NCBI GenBank assembly: GCA_028023455.1
Contig: JAQFVV010000253.1
Span: forward strand, 198,501-262,500
DNA length: 64,000 nucleotides
Direction: 5' to 3'
From: Epiperipatus broadwayi
Lineage: Eukaryota; Onychophora; Udeonychophora; Euonychophora; Peripatidae
Each line of letters starts with the position of its first letter. Position 1 is the first letter of the stretch. The notes beneath the pieces were generated by a model. The model was not told the origin of the DNA and made no database searches. It saw only the letters and a list, made by a program, of their open reading frames with translations. The position numbers and the translations under genes were made by a program. Shown piece by piece: positions 58,640 to 64,000 of this stretch.

Positions 58640-60460
58640 ATTGGGGTCTCCCCAAAGGGAAGTTTATTAATATTAAGCCTTGCTGCAGGAGGATGTCTTT
58701 CTATTTGATGAATTTAACTTTTTGTCACAGTCAGAGGGCCTTGACTCAGATCTCACAGTAGTGCACTTCTCTGCTCAAAGAGTTGTTTCTCCTGCTGTGA
58801 TAATGAGTTATTGTTTATCTGATGCAGTTCCTCCAGTAGCCATGGAGAGGGGGGTGGCACTCCCTCATACAGTGAAAAAGCCAAAGTCTTATTCTGGGCT
58901 CTTTAGTTTAAGTTGAATAACTGTATGGATCCAGTGTGGATTTTAAGAGGGGCTCCAGGACTCTTGTTTGGATGGTTATAGCCATTACAGACTTGAAGTG
59001 GACACAGATTTAAATTTTTGATTATTTGAATTATATAATTCTGTTGTAAAATACTGTAAATAATTGTGCCAAAATTTATGAAGAAGATATGTTTGTACTC
59101 ACATAAAGAAAGTGTGATCAGGATACTCAGGAGTCAGAGTGAAGACTCTGCAGGTCCTGACAAAATTCAAGTTGTTTTGCAATAAGTGGGCCACCTAGAC
59201 ATGTCCCTGTAAATTGTATTTATTAATTGACCAGGGTTTTCAAAAGATGTTTGATGTACTCAAAAAATTAGATGAGAGCTATTGATAATGTTGAATATTG
59301 TAATCACTTTGATTGCTTTTAACTGGAGTATGTATAGACCTTTGATGTGTTTTTCAACATTTGTTTTTATAGAATAATGGATTTAATTCCATGTATTTTA
59401 TAGTTAATCACCTAGACTGTAATAGAATTTTTTTGGCCTAGGTGGGCAGGTAGACCATATGTGGACCTGGCCTATTTGGACTGATATATATATAAACATT
59501 GTTATATTTGGACTGATATATATATAAACATTGTTATTTTGGAGAGCACTGGTTCCACTTGTCTTTTTTCCTCAGGGGTGGGTTACAGTCTTTTGGGGCC
59601 TGGTGGTTTGGGGAAGTGGGGAGATCATCATTACCATGCCCAAGTAAGAGTTATCCAGATCTGCCATAAGGGTTGAGAGTCACTGTTCCCACTCTGGTTT
59701 AACATTGTGGGATGTTGCAGACTCTTTATGGTTTTCTTCAGGGTGATGACCCATGTTCTTTTTGTTTGCTTAATTAATGCTTTTCTGTGATCTTACTAAA
59801 TGATGCATTTTGGGCAGGTATCCTGAGTTGGTCATCACTGCCCAGGTAAACTGTTTAATGGGCAATCATAGTTTAATTTATTTACTTGAATCTTGTCAGG
59901 AGTGTAAGCCATGAACATGAGGGGTTTGTTGATCTGTAGGGGTGGATGGCAATCATTATCACCTACTCCTAAGGGTGGTATGGCCTGGCATGGTTCTTGC
60001 TGCCCTCACTGGTTCAGTTAATACTCCGGATTTGCAAAACCAACCTTATACTCGGAGAAAATAAAACTCACTTATGGGGGGGGAGCCCAAAGTGGATATT
60101 TCTTATCCATGGGGTGGGTTTGGGACCTAAAAGCATGGTTATGGCTGTCCAGTCATGGATGGATTCTGAGGAGTAGTTTGGGGACCTGTCAGTTGGGTGA
60201 GAGTTGTCTCTCCTGTTTGGATTTTATCTCAAATGGACAGTGGCATCTCCTTGATCAACTATCATTGAAAGTGATATTTGAATATGGTAATTGTTTTTAT
60301 TGGATACATGAAACTCCCAGTTTATTATGTAAGGAAGTTGGACTAATTTTAGCCACCACCCATTTATATAATTTACTATATGCTTTTGATATCTTTGGCC
60401 CACAGGTGCAGGTGACAGAATGTGTTCCAGCACACTCGAGCCTGTAGAATGATTTATAAG
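58640..60460. other. Unidentified, less AT-rich stretch after the ORF1 remnant
   Basis: GC-richer than most of the window. It has broken plus-strand frames (58680-58916, 60109-60447) that I cannot assign. It may be the rest of the same decayed element. A 32-bp segment tatttggactgatatatata is directly duplicated at 59473-59537. A run of nine G lies at 60076-60084. Confidence 0.35.
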
Positions 60461-61479
60461 TATTTTTCATCTATGGGGACTACCCATAGAACTTATTTGT
60501 AACCTTTGAAAAATAAAGGTACTTTTTTGGAATAATAATTTTGTAAAATGATGTTTTGCATTCTCTATATAAACCAATCCGCAAAACACAAATGTGTGCT
60601 TAAATAGAACATGATAATTCCTTGTTTTGTTTATTAGATATTTTGTTGCATTACTATTTTTAACTTCAGTGCAAAATGTTCTTTCCAAAAGACATGAGTA
60701 CCTTATGTAATTGCAATTCTTCATTGTATATAATCTTATTAAAATAATTAATTATTGGACTTCTTTTGGAATGTCTTTAGATTAATTTTTGTAATGTAAA
60801 TGGTGTATGCTTCTTAACTATAAAACACATTTTTATAAGTATGTTATAGTTTCATAATAAAGATGTCTTATTATTATAGAAGATTCGAGAGTATTACATC
60901 CACATTAAAAAATCTATCTATTGCTTTTAGAGTTTTATCATTATAGTTTAAAAATTTTTTTAAGAGCAGTCTCAGATAAAAATTGTTTATTTTTTTTACA
61001 TTGCATCAATAAAGGGCCTAACTCTCACATCAATATATTAAATTAGGTAAAAAGAAATTCTAAGTAAAACTAATTTAGTTGCAGTAATTATGAAACTGTG
61101 ATAAATATATTTTCTTTCAACTTAGTAATCTGTGCTGTGTCTTAAAATATAATTCCATTTTTCTCATTAAAATATATATCATTTTATTTAAATTAGCTTA
61201 AATTCTCAAGCTGATAACTGTTCAAGCTTGAATTATTTGAACATTTATTAATATCTCAAGTCTTTATAAGTTTCATTCAAAATATTAAGAACTTTTGCAG
61301 GTTACCTTTTGAATTGGTAAAGATAGAACAATTATCACCATAATTATATCCAGATGCCATAAGAAATGAAGTACTTGTTTTTGCTTTTATTTAATTCTAA
61401 TAAAAATCCTACCATTATTACTTATGCATGAATCTTCTTATAAATAATTTCAAACATAATTATCCTAGAAATCAAAAAC
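60461..61479. other. No gene seen
   Basis: AT-rich, no recognised coding or repeat structure. Confidence 0.5.
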
Positions 61480-61870
61480 AAAGTTGGAGATTATTCATGT
61501 TTTTATACCATGACAGTTTTCATTTCAAATATCTCCGATTTTTCACCTGAGATGATAACATTTTCCATCAGTCTATCATTGAAAACTGAAAAATATTAAT
61601 AAATTTGATGGACAATTGTTTAATTTTAAGCAGTGGCACAAATTTGTCCACTGTATTGAATGAAATGCTTTGACCAAGTCAATAAAAGGAATATATAAAT
61701 AGGTCCTTTGCTTCTGATATTTTTAATGCATTTGATTGACAAGATAAATAATATCTATAATGAGTCTTCAGCCTCTAATAAACAATTTATGATTGGATAA
61801 CACTTGAACATAACTTTGCTATAGTTACTGCAATCGTATCTACTATTTTTATTTATGAAACATATTTATA
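61480..61870 (-). pseudogene. LINE reverse transcriptase fragment (palm region)
   Basis: Reverse-strand translation, with frame changes, gives a recognisable RT core: QRTYLYIPFIDLVKAFHSIQ (the 'LY..FiDL.KAFD' motif with the second catalytic-region Asp) preceded by a basic helix, then CPSNLL and, after a shift, MENVIISGEKSEIF followed by EMKTVMV, the part leading to 'xxGVxQGCVLAP', which is cut off. About 390 bp remain; both ends are lost. Distinct from the other LINEs in the window. Confidence 0.6.
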
Positions 61871-62052
61871 TCTGGTATATAAAACTTCATGAATTCACAT
61901 TAATGGAGTATAATCAGGTGACATATTATTTAAATCAAGGTATATGTAAGGTTTGTTACTATGGCAATAGAGATTTGATTGTGCAGAGTACATACATGCT
62001 AAATGTGAAAAAGGTTTTGCATTGAAATTCAAACTATTATGATAGTTTAAGA

Positions 62053-62415
62053 GGTCCCCAACCATATGCCCATGGGCACCATGGCGCCCACAGACCATTT
62101 TACGTGTGCCCGCCGCTATCCGAACATGAAAAAAAATATTTATCTGATACAAATAAATTTAATTTTTAAAATTTCTTATAAATTATTGTATTGTATTGTA
62201 ATCAAATTGTAGGGCATACTATACTTTTACAGCATAAAAATATAAATATTAATTATATGTTAAAATTTTATTTTTTAAATAAATATTTTTTTGTATATTA
62301 TGTGTATTATTAACAATATCCAATTATAAATTTACATTGAAAAAATAAATGGTGCCCACCACCTAGCCAGTATTATAGAATGTGCGCTTAAGTGCAAAAA
62401 GGCTGGGGACCCCTG
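62053..62415. mobile_element. hAT-type MITE, ~363 bp, with 8-bp TSD
   Basis: The right end, reverse-complemented, reads caggggtccccagcc; the left begins ggtccccaacc, lacking the first four bases. Exact 8-bp direct repeats gtttaaga flank it (62045-62052 and 62416-62423). The caggggtccccaa-type TIR and 8-bp TSD are hallmarks of hAT transposons (Charlie-like). GC-rich subterminal parts ('gggcaccatggcgcccac', 'ggtgcccaccacc') are complementary in places. No coding; the minus-strand 61895-62152 frame is incidental. Confidence 0.85.
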
Positions 62416-62423
62416 GTTTAAGA

Positions 62424-63184
62424 GGTAAATTAATTTTGTAGGATGGCAGACAATTCATTTTAAAATATTTTTTTCTCTAATTATAGTGAGTATATAATAA
62501 ATACTGTCAAACATGCATTACACATAAATAGTAAAAATACCACTAAATTCACTGATTCAAGACAAAAATGTTATTATGTTAAAATATGTAACACATGGGT
62601 AAAGGAATATATACATAGAAAAAAAATTTACAATATAAGTCACACATTTTGTTAGATAGCACTTAAATCCTTAAAAGTAATATTGCCAAAACAAAATGAA
62701 TAGTCAGCCATTGCATTGCAAAATAATAAGATCATAGCATGGCTAATTTAATGATGAATTTTAAGATCATTAAATAGATTTCTAAATATTTCAAGTTTGT
62801 TAGATTGAATTTATTGGTGAATCTACTTGTGATATTTTTAATATATAAATGATATATAATAAATATCCTACAGTAGAAATAAATGATTATCAAATAATTA
62901 TCTGATACTATATGATTTAGTTTTTGATAGTACATGCACCATAAGAAAAAAGAAAGTCTCTATAGAGATAATGTCATCAAAATTATTTGCATTCATTAAG
63001 TACATCAACAGTTCAAGTTGTGGAAGAGAATATCAAAACTTATAGATAATAAATTTAATGATTTTTGATGATGGTAACATTATAAAATAATATGCTTTTT
63101 GCTAAATCCAATTAAAGTATATACTCTTTTTTTAAAAAAAAACACTTTATATCTTGTCATCAAATGCACACACAGACACACTCA
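62424..63184. other. No gene seen
   Basis: AT-rich, nothing recognised. Confidence 0.5.
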
Positions 63185-63260
63185 TATATATATATATATA
63201 TGAGTATATAAATATTTATATATGTTTATATATAGTTATATATATATATATATATATATA
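63185..63260. repeat. (TA)n arrays in a palindromic layout
   Basis: Two TA arrays joined by 'gagtatataaatatttatat', directly abutting the first unit of the 410-bp tandem repeat. Confidence 0.85.
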
Positions 63261-64000
63261 ACTAATAAAACATGTCATAAATTTTGTAACTTGCTTTTAA
63301 GCTTCATTTAAATGGTCACTAGATGTAGCTTACCAATATCTCTAATCAAAAAAGTGCTGAAAGAGAAAGAATTATAAATCTCTATCGTTAAGTTCCTATC
63401 TCCAGTCTAATTGGTTTTGAGATTATGGCTCACCTCAGTGGAGCACTGGGACTCTAGAAACTAGATCTAAAACACTAACTCAAAAGTCAGCACTTCTAAA
63501 ATACATTTCTATCAATTTGAAAGCCTGAAATTTCCAGACATGTAAATGTCTTCAAATCCAGCTTTACAAACCAGATAGCTATATGGGTCTGAATTCAGCT
63601 CAGTTTCATGGTAGAGTCATAGTCTCTGCAATAAAGCATCACAAAAACCTTCAAAGGTATACTTATAATAACTAATAAAACAAGTCATAAATTTTATAAT
63701 TTGCTATTAAGCTTGCATTTAACTGATCACTAGATGTAGTTTCCCAATAGCTCTAATCAAGCTTTATTTTATAAGTGCCAAAAGAGAAAGAATTCAAATT
63801 TTTTATCGTTAAGTGCCTATCTCCAGACCAATTGGTTTCAAGCTTATGGCTCATCTCAGTGGAGTGCTGGGACTCTGGAAATTAGATATAAAATACTAAA
63901 ACAAAAGTCAGCACTTATAAAATACGTTTTTATCAATTTGAAAGCCTGAACTTTTCAGACACACAAATGTTTTCAAATCCAGCTTTACAAACCAGATAGC
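63261..64000. repeat. 410-bp tandem repeat, at least two units, runs off the window
   Basis: Unit 1 starts actaataaaacatgtcataa (63261). Unit 2 starts actaataaaacaagtcataa (63671) and is cut at 64000 after 330 bp. The two share essentially the whole sequence with roughly 85% identity by eye, including 'tatctccag-c-aattggttt' and 'gaaagcctgaa'. No coding. It may be the edge of a satellite array or a dispersed tandem dimer. Confidence 0.9.

Noticed and set aside
60109-60447. 112-codon frame as a host exon
   Set aside because: No domain recognised and the opposite strand is open too; no supporting splice context.

Overview
The window reads as animal nuclear DNA from a large, very AT-rich, repeat-laden genome. 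There are no operons, no long intact ORFs and many microsatellites, and the three best-supported host coding pieces are short exons with GT-AG introns. The mix of Penelope-like elements, an RTE-type LINE, a LINE carrying an SGNH-esterase-like segment, and a neprilysin-type gene suggests an arthropod, possibly a chelicerate. That placement is inference; nothing here is diagnostic of a species.

Host gene: three small plus-strand exons (14348-14399, 15941-16008, 27959-28083) join in compatible phases. They encode consecutive parts of an M13 (neprilysin/ECE) zinc metallopeptidase, including the HExxH zinc motif as HEFAH. Introns are about 1.5 kb and 12 kb. I found neither the upstream exons nor the downstream exon that should carry the third zinc ligand, so much of the rest of the window may be intron of this gene.

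Layout: 1-14 kb holds a tiny TTAA-flanked MITE, a Penelope C-terminal remnant, a tandem repeat, and a decayed RTE LINE on the minus strand (6.36-9.24 kb). 14-28 kb is the exon zone, with a tRNA-derived SINE, several MITE or tandem families, a hammerhead-like motif (21.54 kb), and a minus-strand LINE (22.85-26.87 kb) interrupted by an 839-bp fold-back element with 13-bp target-site duplications. 28-31 kb is repeat-poor apart from one MITE. 31.6-51.8 kb is a giant inverted repeat with arms of about 5.5 kb. Its left arm carries a 2.2-kb TIR transposon with a Merlin/ISXO2-like transposase fragment that the right arm lacks. Its 6.5-kb spacer holds two Penelope-like elements, one with a hammerhead ribozyme candidate at its 3' end. 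52-58.6 kb holds a minus-strand Tx1/L1-like EN-RT remnant head-to-head with a plus-strand ORF1 remnant that is split by a second SINE copy. 61-64 kb has an RT fragment, a hAT-type MITE with 8-bp TSDs, and a 410-bp tandem repeat that runs off the window edge.

Apart from the peptidase exons, every recognisable coding stretch is a broken selfish element. The most notable items are the two hammerhead-like motifs with palindromic stem III sequences, the 5.5-kb-arm inverted repeat, and the TSD-flanked 839-bp fold-back.
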